Source: Neodontobutis hainanensis
Lineage: Eukaryota > Chordata > Actinopteri > Gobiiformes > Odontobutidae
Direction: 5' to 3'
Assembly: GCA_024349245.1 (NCBI GenBank)
Contig: JALDNG010000822.1
Span: 1-64,000, forward strand
Length of the DNA stretch: 64,000 bases
The first letter of the stretch is position 1, and each line of letters opens with the position of its first letter. Below the pieces are notes generated by a model. The model did not search any database and was not told the DNA's origin. It worked only from the letters and a program-made list of their open reading frames with translations. Made by a program: the position numbers and the translations under genes. Positions 1 to 11,700 of the stretch are shown here, piece after piece.

Positions 1-1724
1 TCGTCTCTCTGTGGCCTCTGCCTCTTCTAGTCACTCTTTGGCCTCTGCCTCCTATTGTCTCTCTATTCCTCTGCCTCCTCAGGTCTCTCTGTGGCCTCTG
101 TCTCCTCTGGTCTCTCTGCCTTCTCTGCATCCTCTAGTCTCTCTGCCTCCTCTGGTCTCTCTGTCTTTCTGATTCTTCTAAACTCTTGGTGGCCTCTGTC
201 TCCTCTGGTCTCTCTGCCTCCTCTGGTCTCTCTGCCTCCTCTGCCTCCTCTGGACTCTCTGCCTCCTCTTGTCTTTCTGTGGCCTCTGCCTCCTCTAGTG
301 TCTCTGCCTCCCCTGCTTCCTCTCGTCTCTCTATCTCGTCTGCCTCCTCTGATCTCGCTGCCTCCTCTGCCTCCTCTGGTCTCTCTGTGACCTCTGCCTC
401 TTCTGGTCTCTCTGTGGCCTCTGCCTCCTCTGGACTCTCTGTCTCCTCTGGTCTTTCTGTGGCCTCTGCCTCCTCTAGTCTCTCTGCCTCTCCTGCTTCC
501 TCTCGTCTCTCTGTCTCCTCTGCCTCCTCTGGTCTCTCTGTGGCCTCTGCCTCCTCTGGTCTCTCTGTGGCCTCTGCCTCCTCTGGTCTCTCTGTGGCCT
601 CTGCCTCCTCTGGTCTCTCTGTGGCCTCTGCCTCCTCTGGTCTCTTTGTCTCCTCTGCCTCCTCTAGTCACTCTGTGGCCTCTGCCTCAACTGGTCTCTC
701 TATGGCCTCTGCCTCCTCTGGTCTCTCAGTGGCTTCTGCCTCCTCTGGTCTCTTTGTCTCCTCTGTCTCCTTTAGTCACTCTGTGGCCTCTGCCTCCTCT
801 GGTCTCTCTGCCTCCTCTGCCTCTAGTCATTCTGTGGCCTCTGCCTCCTCTGGTCTCTTTGTGTCCTCTGCCTTCTCTGGTCTCTCTGCCTCATCTGGTC
901 TCTCTGTGGCCTCTCCCTCCTCTGTTCTCTCTGCCTCCTTGGCCTCCTCTGGTCTCTCTGTGGCCTCTGCCTCCTCTGCCCTCTCTGCTCTCTGCCTCCA
1001 CTAGTCTCTCTAATGCCTCTGCCTCCTCTAGTCTCTCTGTGGCCTCTGCCTTCTCTGGATCTCTCTGTGGCATCTGGTCTCTCTGCTCTAACTGCCTCCT
1101 CTAGTCTCTCTATCTCTCTGCCTCATCTGCTCTCTCTGTGGCCTCTGCCTCCTCTGGTCTCTCTGTGGCCTCTGCCTTCTCTGGTCTCTCTGTTGCCGCT
1201 GCCTCATCTTGTCTATCTGTGGCATCTGCCTTTTCTGTTCTCTTTGCCTCCTCTGCCTCCTCTGGTCTCTCTGTGACCTCTGCCTCTTCTGGTCTCTCTG
1301 TGGCCTCTGCCTCCTCTGGACTCTCTGCCTTCTCTTGTCTTTCTGTGGCCTCTGCCTCCTCTAGTGTCTCTGCCTCCCCTGCTTCCTCTCGTCTCTCTAT
1401 CTCGTCTGCCTCCTCTGATCTCGCTGCCTCCTCTGCCTCCTCTGATCTCTCTGTGGCCTCTGCCTCCTCTGTTCTCTCTGTGGCTTCTGCCTTCTCTTGT
1501 CTCTCTGACTCCTCTGCCCCTCTGGTCTCTCTGCCTCCACTGGTCTCTCTGTGCCTGTGCCTGCTCTGGGCTCTCTGTAACCTCTGCCTCCTCTGGTCTC
1601 TCTGTCTCCTCTGCCTCCTCTGAACTCTCTGTGCCTCTGCCCCCTCTGGTCTCTCTGTGGCCTCCTCCTCCTCTGGTCTCTCTATGGCCTCTGCCTCCTC
1701 TGGACTGTCTGTCTCCTCTGGTCT

Positions 1725-2893
1725 TTCTGTGGCCTCTGCCTCCTCTGGTCTCTCTGCCTCCTCTGCTTCCTCTCGTCTCTCTGTGGCCTCTGCCTCCTCT
1801 GCTCTCTCTGTCTCCCCAGCCTCCACTGGTCTCTCTGTCTTCTCTGTCTCCTCTGCTCTCTCTACCTTCACTGGTCTCTCTGTGACCTCTGCAATCCTCT
1901 GGTCTCTCTGTGGCCTATGCCTCCTCTGGATTCTCTGTGGCCTCTGCCTCCTCTGGTCTCTCTGTCTCCTCTGCCTCCTCTCGTCTCTCTGTGGCCTCTG
2001 CCTCTTCTAGTCACTCTTTGGCCTCTGTCTCCTCTGGTCTCTCTGCCTTCTCTGCATCCTCTAGTCTCTCTGTGGCCTCTGCCTCCTCTGGTCTCTCTGT
2101 GGCCTCTGCCTCCTCTGGTCTCTCTGTCTCCTCTGCTTCCTCTGGTCTTTCTGTGGCCTCTGCCTCCTCTGGTCTCTCTCTGGCCTCTGCCTTCTATTGT
2201 CTGTCTGCCTCCTATGCCCCCTCTGGTCTCTCTGCCTCCACTGGCCTCTCTATTGCCTCTGCTTCCGCTCGTCCCTCTGTGGCCTCTGCCTCCTCTGGTC
2301 TGTCTGTCTCCTCTGCCTCCTCTGAACTCTCTGTTGCCTCTGCCTCCTCTGCATCCTCTGGACTCTCTGCCTCTTCTGGTCTCTCTGTGGCCTCTGCCTC
2401 CTCTGGTCTCTCTGCCTCCTCTGCTTCCTCTCGTCTCTCTGTGGCCTTTGCCTCCTCTGCTCTCTCTGTCTCCCCAGCCTCCACTGGTCTCTCTGTCTTC
2501 TCTGTCTCCTCTGCTCTCTCTACCTTCACTGGTCTCTCTGTGACCTCTGCAATCCTCTGGTCTCTCTGTGGCCTATGCCTCCTCTGGATTCTCTGTGGCC
2601 TCTGCCTCCTCTGGTCTCTCTGTCTCCTCTGCCTCCTCTCGTCTCTCTGTGGCCTCTGCCTCTTCTAGTCACTCTTTGGCCTCTGTCTCCTCTGGTCTCT
2701 CTGCCTTCTCTGCATCCTCTAGTCTCTCTGTGGCCTCTGCCTCCTCTGGTCTCTCTGTGGCCTCTGCCTCCTCTGGTCTCTCTGTCTCCTCTGCCTCCTC
2801 TGGTCTCTCTGTGGCCTCTGCCTCCTCTGGTCTCTCTCTGGCCTCTGCCTTCTATTGTCTGTCTGCCTCCTATGCCCCCTCTGGTCTCTCTGC
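1725..2893 (+). repeat. 658-bp higher-order duplication inside satellite A
   Basis: A distinctive variant string (ACCTTCACTGGTCTCTCTG followed by a CAATCC variant and CCTATGCC) occurs at 1864 and again at 2522, an offset of 658 bp. The variants before and after it also repeat in order, including CTCCCCAGCC upstream and CTATTGTCTGTCTGCC downstream. Two adjacent copies of a block of about 658 bp are therefore present. The boundaries are approximate because the base repeat blurs them. Confidence 0.8.
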
Positions 2894-2959
2894 CTCCTCT
2901 GGTCTCTCTGCCTCCTCTGCCTCCTCTGCTCTAACTGCCTCCTCTGCTCTCTCTGTCTC

Positions 2960-5900
2960 TCTGCCTCCTCTGGTCTCTCTGTGGCCTCAGCCTTCTCTGG
3001 TCTCTCTCTGGCCGCTGCCTACTCTGGTCTCTCTAAAGCATCTGCCTTTTCTGGTCTCTCTGCCTCCTCTGCCTCATGGTCTCACTGTGGCCTCTGTCTC
3101 CTCTAGACTCTCCTTGCCTCCCCTGGTCTTTCTGTGGCCTCTGCCTCCTCTGGTCTCTCTGCCTCCTCTGTTTATTTTCGTCTCTCTGGGGCCTCTGCCT
3201 CCTCTGGTCTCTCTGTCTCCTCTGCCTCCTCTGGTCTCTCTGTGGCCTCTGCCTCCTCTGGTCTGTCTGTGTCCTCTGCCTCCTCTGGTCTCTCTGTGGC
3301 CTCTGCCTCCTCTGGTCTCTCTGTCTCCTCTGCCTGCTCTGGTCTCTCTGCCTCCTCTGGTCTCTCTGTGGCCTCTGCCTCCTCTGGTCTGTCTGTGTCC
3401 TCTGCCTCCTCTGGTCTCTCTGTGGCCTCTGCCTCCTCTGGTCTCTCTGTGGCCTCTGCCTTCTCTGGTCACTCTTTGGCCGCTGCCTCCTCTTGTCTCT
3501 CTGAGGCATCTGCCTCCTCTGGTCTCTCTGAGGCATCTGCCTTTTCTGGTTTCTCTGTCTCCTTTGCCTTCTCTGGTCTCTCTTTCTCCTCTAACTCCTC
3601 TGATCTCTCTGCCTCCTCTACCTTCTCTGGTCTCTCTATGGCCCCTGCCTCCTCTGCTCTCTCTGTAAACTCTGCCTTCTCTTGTCTCTCTGCCTCCACT
3701 GCTCTCTCTATTGACTCTGCCTCCTCTGGTCTCTTTGTCTCCTCTGCCTCCTCTAGTCACTCTGTGGCCTCTGCCTCCTCTGGTCTCTCTGCCTCCTCTG
3801 CCTCCTCTGCTCTAACTGCCTCCTCTGGTCTCTCTCTCTCTGCCTCCTCTGGTCTCTCTGTGGCCTCGGCCTCCTCTGGTCTCTCTATGGCCTCTGCCTC
3901 CTCTGGTCTCTCTGTCTCCTCTGCCTCCACTAGTCTCTCTGCCTTCTCTGCCTCCTATGCTCTCTCTGACTCCTCTGGTCTGTCTGTGTCCTCTGCCTCC
4001 TCTGGTCTCTATCTGTGGCCTCTGCCTCCTGTGGCCTCTCTGCCCCGTTGCCTCCTCTGGTCTCTCTGTCTCCTCTGCCTCCAATGGTCTCTCTGCCTTC
4101 TCTGCCTCCTCTGCACTCTCTTCCTCCACTGGTCTCTCTGTGACCTCTGCAATCCTCTGGTCTCTCTGTAGCCTATGCCTACCCTGGATTCTCTGTGGCC
4201 TCTGCCTCCTCTAGTCTCTCTGTGTCCTCTGCGTCCTCGGGTCTCTTTGTCTCCTCTGTCTCCTCTAGTCACTCTGTGGCCTCTGCCTCCTCTGGTCTCT
4301 CTCCCTCCTCTGCCTCCTCTGCTCTAACTGCCTCCTCTGGTCTCTCTGTCTCTCTGCCTCCTCTGGTCTCTCTGTGGCCTCTGTCTTCTCTGGTCTCTCT
4401 CTGGCCGCTGCCTACTCTGGTCTCTCTGCCTCTTTTGGTCTTTCTGTGGCCTCTTCCTCCTCTAATCTCTCTGCCTCTTCTGCTTACTCTCGTCTCTCTG
4501 TGGCCTCTGCCTTCTCTCGTCTCTCTGTGGCCTCTGCCTCCTCTGGTCTCTCTGTCTCCTCTGCCTCCTCTGGTCTCTCTGCCTCCACTAGTCTCTGTGC
4601 CTCTGCCTCCTCTGGTCTCTTTGTTGCCTCTGCCTCCATGGGTCTCTTTGTCTCCTCTGCCTCCTCTAGTCACTCTGTAGCCTCTGCCTCCTCTGGTCTC
4701 TCTGCCTCCTCTGCCTCCTCTGCTCTAACTGCCTCCTCTGCTCTCTCTGTCTCTCTGCCTCCTCTGGTCTCTCTGTGGCCTCAGCCTTCTCTGGTCTCTC
4801 TCTGGCCGCTGCCTACTCTGGTATCTCTAAAGCATCTGCCTTTTCTGGTCTCTCTGCCTCCTCTGCCTCTCCTGGTCTCTCTGTGGCCTCTGTCTCCTCT
4901 AGACTCTCCTTGCCTCCCCTGGTCTTTGAGTGGCCTCTGCCTCCTCTGGTCTCTCTGCCTCCTCTGTTTCCTCTCGTCTCTCTGGGGCCTCTGCCTCCTC
5001 TGGTCTCTCTGTCTCCTCTGCCTCCTCTGGTCTCTCTATGGCCTCTGCCTCCTCTGGTCTCTCTATGGCCTCTGCCTCCTCTGGTCTGTCTGTGTCCTCT
5101 GCCTCCTCTCGTCTCTCTGTGGCCTCTGCCTCCTCTGGTCTCTCTGTCTCCTCTGCCTCCTCTGGTCTCTCTGCCTCCTCTGGTCTCTCTGTGGCCTCTG
5201 CCTCCTCTGGTCTGTCTGTGTCCTCTGCCTCCTCTGCCTCCTCTGGTCTCTCTGTGGCCTCAGCCTCCTCTGGTCTATCTGTGGCCTCTGCCTTCTCTGG
5301 TCTCTCTTTGGCCGCTGCCTCCTCTTGTCTCTCTGAGGCATCTGCCTCCTCTGGTCTCTCTGAGGCATCTGCCTTTTCTGGTCTCTCTGTCTCCTTTGCC
5401 TTCTCTGGTCTCTCTTTCTCCTCTAACTCCTCTGGTCTCTCTGCCTCCTCTACCTTCTCTGGTCTCTCTATGGCCCCTGCCTCCTCTGCTCTCTCTGTAA
5501 CCTCTGCCTTCTCTTGTCTCTCTGCCTCCTCTGTCCCCTCTGGTCTCTCTGCCTCCACTGCTCTCTCTATTGCCTCTGCCTCCTCTGGTCTCTTTGTCTC
5601 CTCTGCCTCCTCTAGTCACTCTGTGGCCTCTGCCTCCTCTGGTCTCTCTGCCTCCTCTGCCTCCTCTGCTCTAACTGCCTCCTCGTCTCTCTCTCTCTGC
5701 CTCCTCTGGTCTCTCTATGGCCTCGGCCTCCTCTGGTCTCTCTATGGCCTCTGCCTCCTCTGGTCTCTCTGTCTCCGCTGCCTCCACTGGTCTCTCTGCC
5801 TTCTCTGCCTCCTATGCTCTCTCTGCCTCCTCTGGTCTGTCTGTGTCCTCTGCCTCCTCTGGTTTCTCTGTGGCCTCTCTGCCTTCTCTGCCTCCTCTGC

Positions 5901-6030
5901 TCTCTCTACCTCCACTGGTCTCTCTGTGACCTCTGCAATCCTCTGGTCTCTCTGTAGCCTATGCCTACCCTGGATTCTCTGTGGCCTCTGCCTCCTCTAG
6001 TCTCTCTGTGTCCTCTGCCTCCTCGGGTCT
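2960..6030 (+). repeat. About 1.79-kb higher-order duplication inside satellite A
   Basis: The variant CTCTAAAGCATCTGCC lies at 3031 and 4825, an offset of 1794 bp. The order of other rare variants is kept between the blocks: CTTTCTCCTCTAACTCC, GGCCCCTGCC, CTCTAACTGCC and CAATCC...CTACCCTGG. A third, partial and more diverged copy starts near 6190. This is a second level of amplification on top of the 27-bp unit. Confidence 0.75.
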
Positions 6031-7925
6031 CTTTGTCTCCTCTGCCTCCTCTAGTCACTCTGTGGACTCTGCCTCCTCTGGTCTCTCTCCCTCCTCTGCC
6101 TCCTCTGCTCTAACTGCCTCCTCTGGTCTCTCTGTCTCTCTGCCTCCTCTAGTCTCTCTGTGGCCTCAGCTCCTCTGGTCTCTCTGTGGCCTCTGCCTTC
6201 TCTGGTCTCTCTCTGGCCGCTGCATGCTCTGTTCTCTCTGAGGCATCTGCCTTTTCTGGTCTCTCTGCCTCCTCTGCCTCCCCTGGTCTCTCTGTGGCCT
6301 CTGCCTCCTCTAGACTCTCCTTGCCTCCCCTGGTCTTTCTGTGGCCTCTGCCTCCTCTGGTCTCTCTGCCTCCTCTGCTTCCTCTCGTCTCTCTGTGGCC
6401 TCTACCTCCTCTGGTCTCTCTGTCTCCTCTGCCTCCTCTAGTCTCTCTGTGGCCCCCACCTCCTCTGGTCTGTCTGTGTCCTCTACTTCCTCTTGTCTCT
6501 ATGTGGCCTCTGCCTTTTCTGCTCTCTCTGTCTCCTCTGCCTCCTCTGGTCTCTCTGCCTCCTCTGCCTCCTCTGCCTCCTCTGATCTCTCTGTGGCCTC
6601 TGCCTCCTCTGGTATGTCTGTCTCCTCTGCCTCCTCTGCTCTCTCTGTGGCCTCTGGCTCCTCTGCTCTCTCTGTCTCCTCTATCTCCTCTGGTCTCTCT
6701 GTTGCCTCTGCCTCCTCTGGTCTCTTCGTGTCCTCTGCCTCCTCTGGTCTCTCTGTGTCCTCTACCTCCTCTGGTCAGTCTTTGGCCTCTGCCTTCTCTG
6801 GATCTCTCTGTGGCCTCTGGTCTCTTACTGGCATCTGCCTTTTCTGGTCTCTCTGCCTACTCTGCCTCCTCTAGTCTCTCTGTGGCCTCTGCCTTCTCTG
6901 GACTATCTGCCTCCTTTGGTCTTTCTGTTGCCTCTGCCTCCTCTGGCCTCTCTGCCTCCTCTACTTCCTCTCGTCTCTTTGTGGCCTCTGCCTCCTCTGG
7001 TCTCTCTGTCTCCTCTGCCTCCTCTGGTCTGTCTGTGTCCTCTACCTCCTCTGCCTCCTCTGGTCTCTCTGTGTCCTCTGCCTCCTCTGGTCTGTCTGTG
7101 TCCTCTACCTCCTCTGCCCTCTCTGTGGCCTCTTCCTCCTCTGGTCCATCTGTCTCCTCTGCATCCACTGGTCTCTTTTTGGCCTCTGCTTCCACTGCTC
7201 TCTTTGTGGCCTCTGCCTCCTCTAGTCTCTCTCTGGCCTCTGCCACTTCTAGTCTCACTGCCTTCTCTGTCTCCTCTAGTCTCTCCGTGTTCTCTATCTG
7301 CTCTGGTCTCTCTGTTGCCTCTGCCTCTTATGTTCTCTCTGTCTCTTCTGCCTCCTCTGGTCTCTCTGCCTCCTTTGCCTCCTCTTGTCTCTCTTTGGCC
7401 TCTGCCTCCTTTGGTCTGTCTGTGTCCTCTGCCTCCTCTGTTCTCTCTGTGGCCTCTGCCTCCTCTGGTCACTCTGTCTCCTCTGCCTCCACTGGTCTCT
7501 CTGTTGCATCTGCCTCCACTGGTCTCTCTCTGGCCTCTGCCCTCCTCTAGTGTCTTTGCCTTCTCTGTCTCCTCTAGTCTCTCTGTGGCCTCTGCCTCCT
7601 CTGGTCTCTCTGTCTCCTCTGCCTCCTCTGCTCTCTCTGTGGCCTCTGCCTCCTCCTCTGGTCCTCTGTCTCCTCTGCCTCCACTGGTCTCTCTTTGGCC
7701 TCTGCCTCCTCTGGTCTCTCTCTGGCCTCTGCCCTCCTCTAGTGTCTTTGCCTTCTCTGTCTCCTCTAGTCTCTCTGTGGCATCTACCTTTTCTGGTCTC
7801 TCTGACTCCTTCTCCTCTTCTGGTCTCTTTGTGGCCTTTGCCTCCTCTGGACTCTCTGCCTCCTCTGGACTTTCTGTGGCCTCTGCTTCCTCTCTTCTCC
7901 CTCCCCGTTACCTCCTCTTGTCTCC

Positions 7926-8079
7926 TCATCTGCAGTCTATTCATCTGCAAATTGCCAGTCTGTTCTACTCCACGTCTACAGTCAGTTCTAATAATTGTCT
8001 ACTGTCTGTTCTTCTGCACATTTACAGTCTTTACTACTGCATTTCACAAGTCTGTTCTAATGCTCGACTACAGTCTGTC
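7926..8079 (+). repeat. Satellite A to satellite B transition
   Basis: After a CT-rich degraded end of satellite A, the first satellite B units appear, for example around 7970-8070 with ACAGTCTGTTCTAATGCTC-like strings. The stretch is short and interrupted at about 8080 by an unrelated segment. No gene is seen. Confidence 0.7.
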
Positions 8080-8705
8080 TGGGCCTTTAGCGCATACCCT
8101 TTTTTGACCTTTTAAACCCCTTATCAATGTGGTAGCCTCGCCAACCTTTACCACACGCTTCCACGTACTGGGTTGAGAAAAAGGAGACCACATTTCACTT
8201 GATCGGACCTTGGGAAGTGACCTCCAGCGCCCCCACTAGGGTGAATACATTGACAAAATGGGCATGTGGGAATCCCAAATTTATCACCCTGGCTCCTGGA
8301 GTAGCCCTGAATCACATATCCAAAGTGCAGAGCTCTAGAGCAAAGGGGAAAAAAATGATGATCAAAAAGACACCTTTCTTGTCAGGACCTATAGCTCGTA
8401 CCCGTAGTTGACCTTTTGACCCCTTACCAATGTCGTAGCCTCTCTAAATTTTGCACGCTGGCTCCTGGGGCCACCCAGAACAACATATCAAAGGTTGCTG
8501 GCTTTAGATCAAAGTGAAAAAGTTTCAGCCTCCTAAAGACACAGCTTATAACGGGTTTTGACCATTGACGCCTGAACACTATTTGACCGCTTAACAATGT
8601 CGTAGCCTCTCCAAAATTTGCACGCTGGCTCCTAGGGCCACCCAGAACGACATATCAAAGACGACATTTCACTTGATCGGACCTCGGAAGTGACCGCCAG
8701 CATGC
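8080..8705. repeat. Non-satellite spacer with its own internal repeats (segment C)
   Basis: About 0.62 kb is unrelated to satellites A and B. It contains internal repeats. A CAATGT-N-GTAGCCTC motif occurs near 8125, 8429 and 8598. GCACGCTGGCTCCT followed by GGCCACCCAGAAC occurs twice, near 8452 and 8622. CATTTCACTTGATCGGACCT occurs near 8191 and 8665, close to the two ends. The longest + frame (8199-8411) has no recognisable domain. It may be a fragment of another tandem satellite or an old inserted element. I cannot name it. Confidence 0.6.
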
Positions 8706-11700
8706 ATTTATGTAATGTCTATATTCTGTTCTATTGGTCGACAACAGTCTGTTCTAATGCCCAATTACATTCTTTACTACTCCACCTCTACAGTTTGTTC
8801 TACTGCTCCTCTACAGTCTGTTATACTGCATGTCTAAAGTCTGTTCTAATGCCAGTCTAGAGTCTGTACTACTGATGCTCTGCAATCTGTTTTACTGCAA
8901 GTCTACATTCTGTTCAACTGCACCTCTACAGTCTGTTCTATTGTACGTCTACTCAGTTCTACTGCATATCTACAATCTGTTCTAATGCACAGCTACAGTC
9001 TTTTCAACTGCAAGTCTACAGTCTGTACTACTGCACCTCTACAGTCTGTTCTAAAGTATGTCTACAGTCTTTTCTACTACTCATGTACACTGTCTTCTAA
9101 TGCTTGTGTAAAGTCTCAACTACTGCACCTCTGAGGTATATTCTTCTGCACATCGTCAGTCTGTTCTACTGCACATCTACAGTCTGTTCTAATGGACATC
9201 TACAGTCTGTTCTAAAGCACGTCTATAGTCTGTTCTAATGCTCGTCCACAGTCTATTCTTATGCAGGTCTTTAGTCTTTACTACTGCACATCTACAGTCT
9301 GTTCTAATGGCGCCTACATTCTGTTCTAATGCTCATCTACAGTATGTTCTATTGTACGTCTACAGTCTTTTCTACTGCACATCTACAGTCTATTCTAATG
9401 CTCGTCTACAGTCTGTACAACTGCACCTCTACAGTCTGTTCTACTGCACGTCTTCAGTCTGTTCTAATAATTGTCAACATTCTGTAATACTGAACCTCTA
9501 CAGTCTCTTCTACTGCACCTCTACAGTCTGTTCTAAAGCATGTCTACAGTCTTTTCTAATACTCATCTACAGTCTGTTCTAATGCATGTCTATAGTCTGT
9601 TCTAATGCTCGTCCACAGTCTGTTCTAATGCAGGTCTTTGTACTACTCCATATCTACAGTCTGTTCTCCTGGATGTGTACAGTCGGTTCTAATGCTTCGT
9701 ACAGTCTGTTCTAATTTACAACTACAGTCTCTTCTAATGCACATCTACAGGCTGTTCAACTGCATGTATTCAGTCTGTTCTAATAATTGTCAACATTCTG
9801 TAATACTGCACCTCTACAGTCTCTTCTACTGCACCTCTACAGTCTGTTCTAAAGCATGTCTACAGTCTTTTCTAATACTCATCTACAGTCTGTTCAAATT
9901 CACGTCTATAGTCTTTTTAATGCTCGTCCACAGTCTGTTCAGTCTTTAGTTTGTACTACTCCATATCTACAGTCTGTTGTCCTGGATGTGTACAGTCTGT
10001 TCTAATGCTCGTCTACAGTCTGTTCTATTGTACGTCTACAGTCTCTTCTAATGCACATCTACAGGCTGTTCAACTGCACGTCTACAGTCTTTTCAACTGC
10101 ATCTCAACAGTCTGTTCTAATGCCAGTTTACAGTCTGTACCTCTGCTCTACTGCAGTCTGTTCTACTGCACGTCTACAGTCTGTTTTACTGCACATCTAC
10201 AGTCTGTTCTAATGCTCGTCTACAGTCTGTATTACTGCACCTCTACCGTCTGTTCTAAAACATGTCTAGAGTGTTTTCTAATACTCATATACAGTCTGTT
10301 CTAATGCTCCTCTACAGTCAGTTCTAAAGCCAATCTAGTGTCTGTATTACTGCTGCTCTGAAGTCTGTTCAACTGCAGCTCTACAGTCTGTTCTAATACT
10401 CATCTACGGTCTGTTCTACTGCGTCTACAGTTTCTTTTAATAACGTCTACAGTCTGTTCTGCACATTTACAGTCTGTACTACTGCACTTCTACAGTCATT
10501 TCAAATGCTTGTCTACAGTGTGTATTACTGTATCTCTACAGTCTGTTCTAAAGCATGTCTACAGTGTTTTCTAATACTCATATACAGTCTGTTCTTATGC
10601 TTGTATACAGTTTGTACTACTGCACCCCTACAGTCTATTCTTCTGCACATTGTCAGTCTGTTCTACTGGACGTTTACAATCTGTTCTAATGCTCATCTAA
10701 AGTCTGTTCTACTGCACATCTAGAGTCTATTGTAATAATTGTCTACATTCTGTACTACTGCTTCTTACAGTCTTTTCTACTGCGCATCTACAGTCACTTC
10801 TAATGCAGGTCTACAGTTTATACTTCTGCATATCTACAATCTGTTCTATTGCTTGTCTACAGTCTGTTCTAATGCCCAATAAAAGTCTTTACAACTCCAC
10901 CTCTACAGTCTGTTCTACTGCATGTCTACAGTCTGTTCTACTGCACGTCTTCAGTCTGCTCTATTGCAAGTCTACAGTCTGTTTTACTGCACATCTACAG
11001 TCTGTTCTAATGCACATTTACAGTCTGTTCCTATGCAAGTATACAGCCTGTACTACTGCTCAACAACAGTCTGTTCTACTGCACGTCTACAGTCTGTTCT
11101 ACTGCACCTCTACATTCTGTTGTAAAGCATTTCTAGTAGTGTTTTCTAATACTCATATACAGTCGGTTCTACTGCTCGTCTACAGTCTGAACTACTGCAC
11201 CTCTATAGTCTGTTCTAAAGCATGTCCACAGTGTTTTCTAATACTCATATACAGTCTGTTCTAATGCTCATCTACAGTCTGTACTACTGCACCTCTACAG
11301 TCTATTCTTCTGCACATTGTCAGTCTGTTCTACTGGACGTTTAAAGTCTGTTCTAATGCTCGTCTACAGTCTGTACAACTGCACCTCTACAATCTGTTCT
11401 AAAGCATGTCTAGAGTGTTTTCTAATACTCATATACAGTCTGTTCTAATACTCGTCTACAGTCAGTTCTAAAGCCAATCTAGTGTCTGTACTACTGCTGC
11501 TTTGAAGTCTTTTCAACTGCAAGACTACAGTCTGTTTAATTGCACCTCTTCAGTCTGTTCTAATGCCAGTTTACAGTCTGTACTGTGCTCTACTGCAGTC
11601 TGTTCTACTGCATGTCTATAGTGTTTTCTAATACTCATCTACGGTCTGTTCTACTGCACGTCTACAGTCTGTTTTAATAAATGTCAACAGTCTGTAGTAC

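Larger units (their letters stand above)
1..7925 (+). repeat. Satellite A: 27-bp/18-bp pyrimidine-rich minisatellite array
   Basis: The whole stretch is a degenerate tandem array. The main unit is 27 bp with core TCTCTGTGGCCTCTGCCTCC. A common short form of 18 bp lacks the internal GTGGCCTCT. Both lengths are multiples of three, so several frames on both strands stay open for hundreds of codons. The + strand reads as a 9-residue Ser/Ala/Gly/Leu/Val periodic peptide and the - strand as Arg/Gly/Glu or Glu/Ala/Arg periodic peptides. No frame has a start context, exon structure or non-repeat domain, so I do not call a gene. The array continues beyond the left edge. It degrades after about 7900, where satellite B begins. 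Confidence 0.95.

Noticed and set aside
63..671. Arg/Gly/Glu-rich - strand frames (RGG-like) in satellite A
   Set aside because: Same repeat read from the other strand. The RGG appearance is a consequence of the GGAGGC and GAGA composition.
2568..3668. Long + frame (366 codons) with Ser/Ala/Gly/Leu periodicity, and similar frames at 186-1004, 4930-6000, 6186-7550
   Set aside because: The repeat unit is a multiple of three and has no stops in several frames on both strands. There is no non-repetitive domain, start context or exon structure. I treat these as artefacts, not as a mucin-like gene.
1..7925. Could the regular repeats be a CRISPR array?
   Set aside because: No unique spacers of constant length, units directly abut, and the sequence context is vertebrate.
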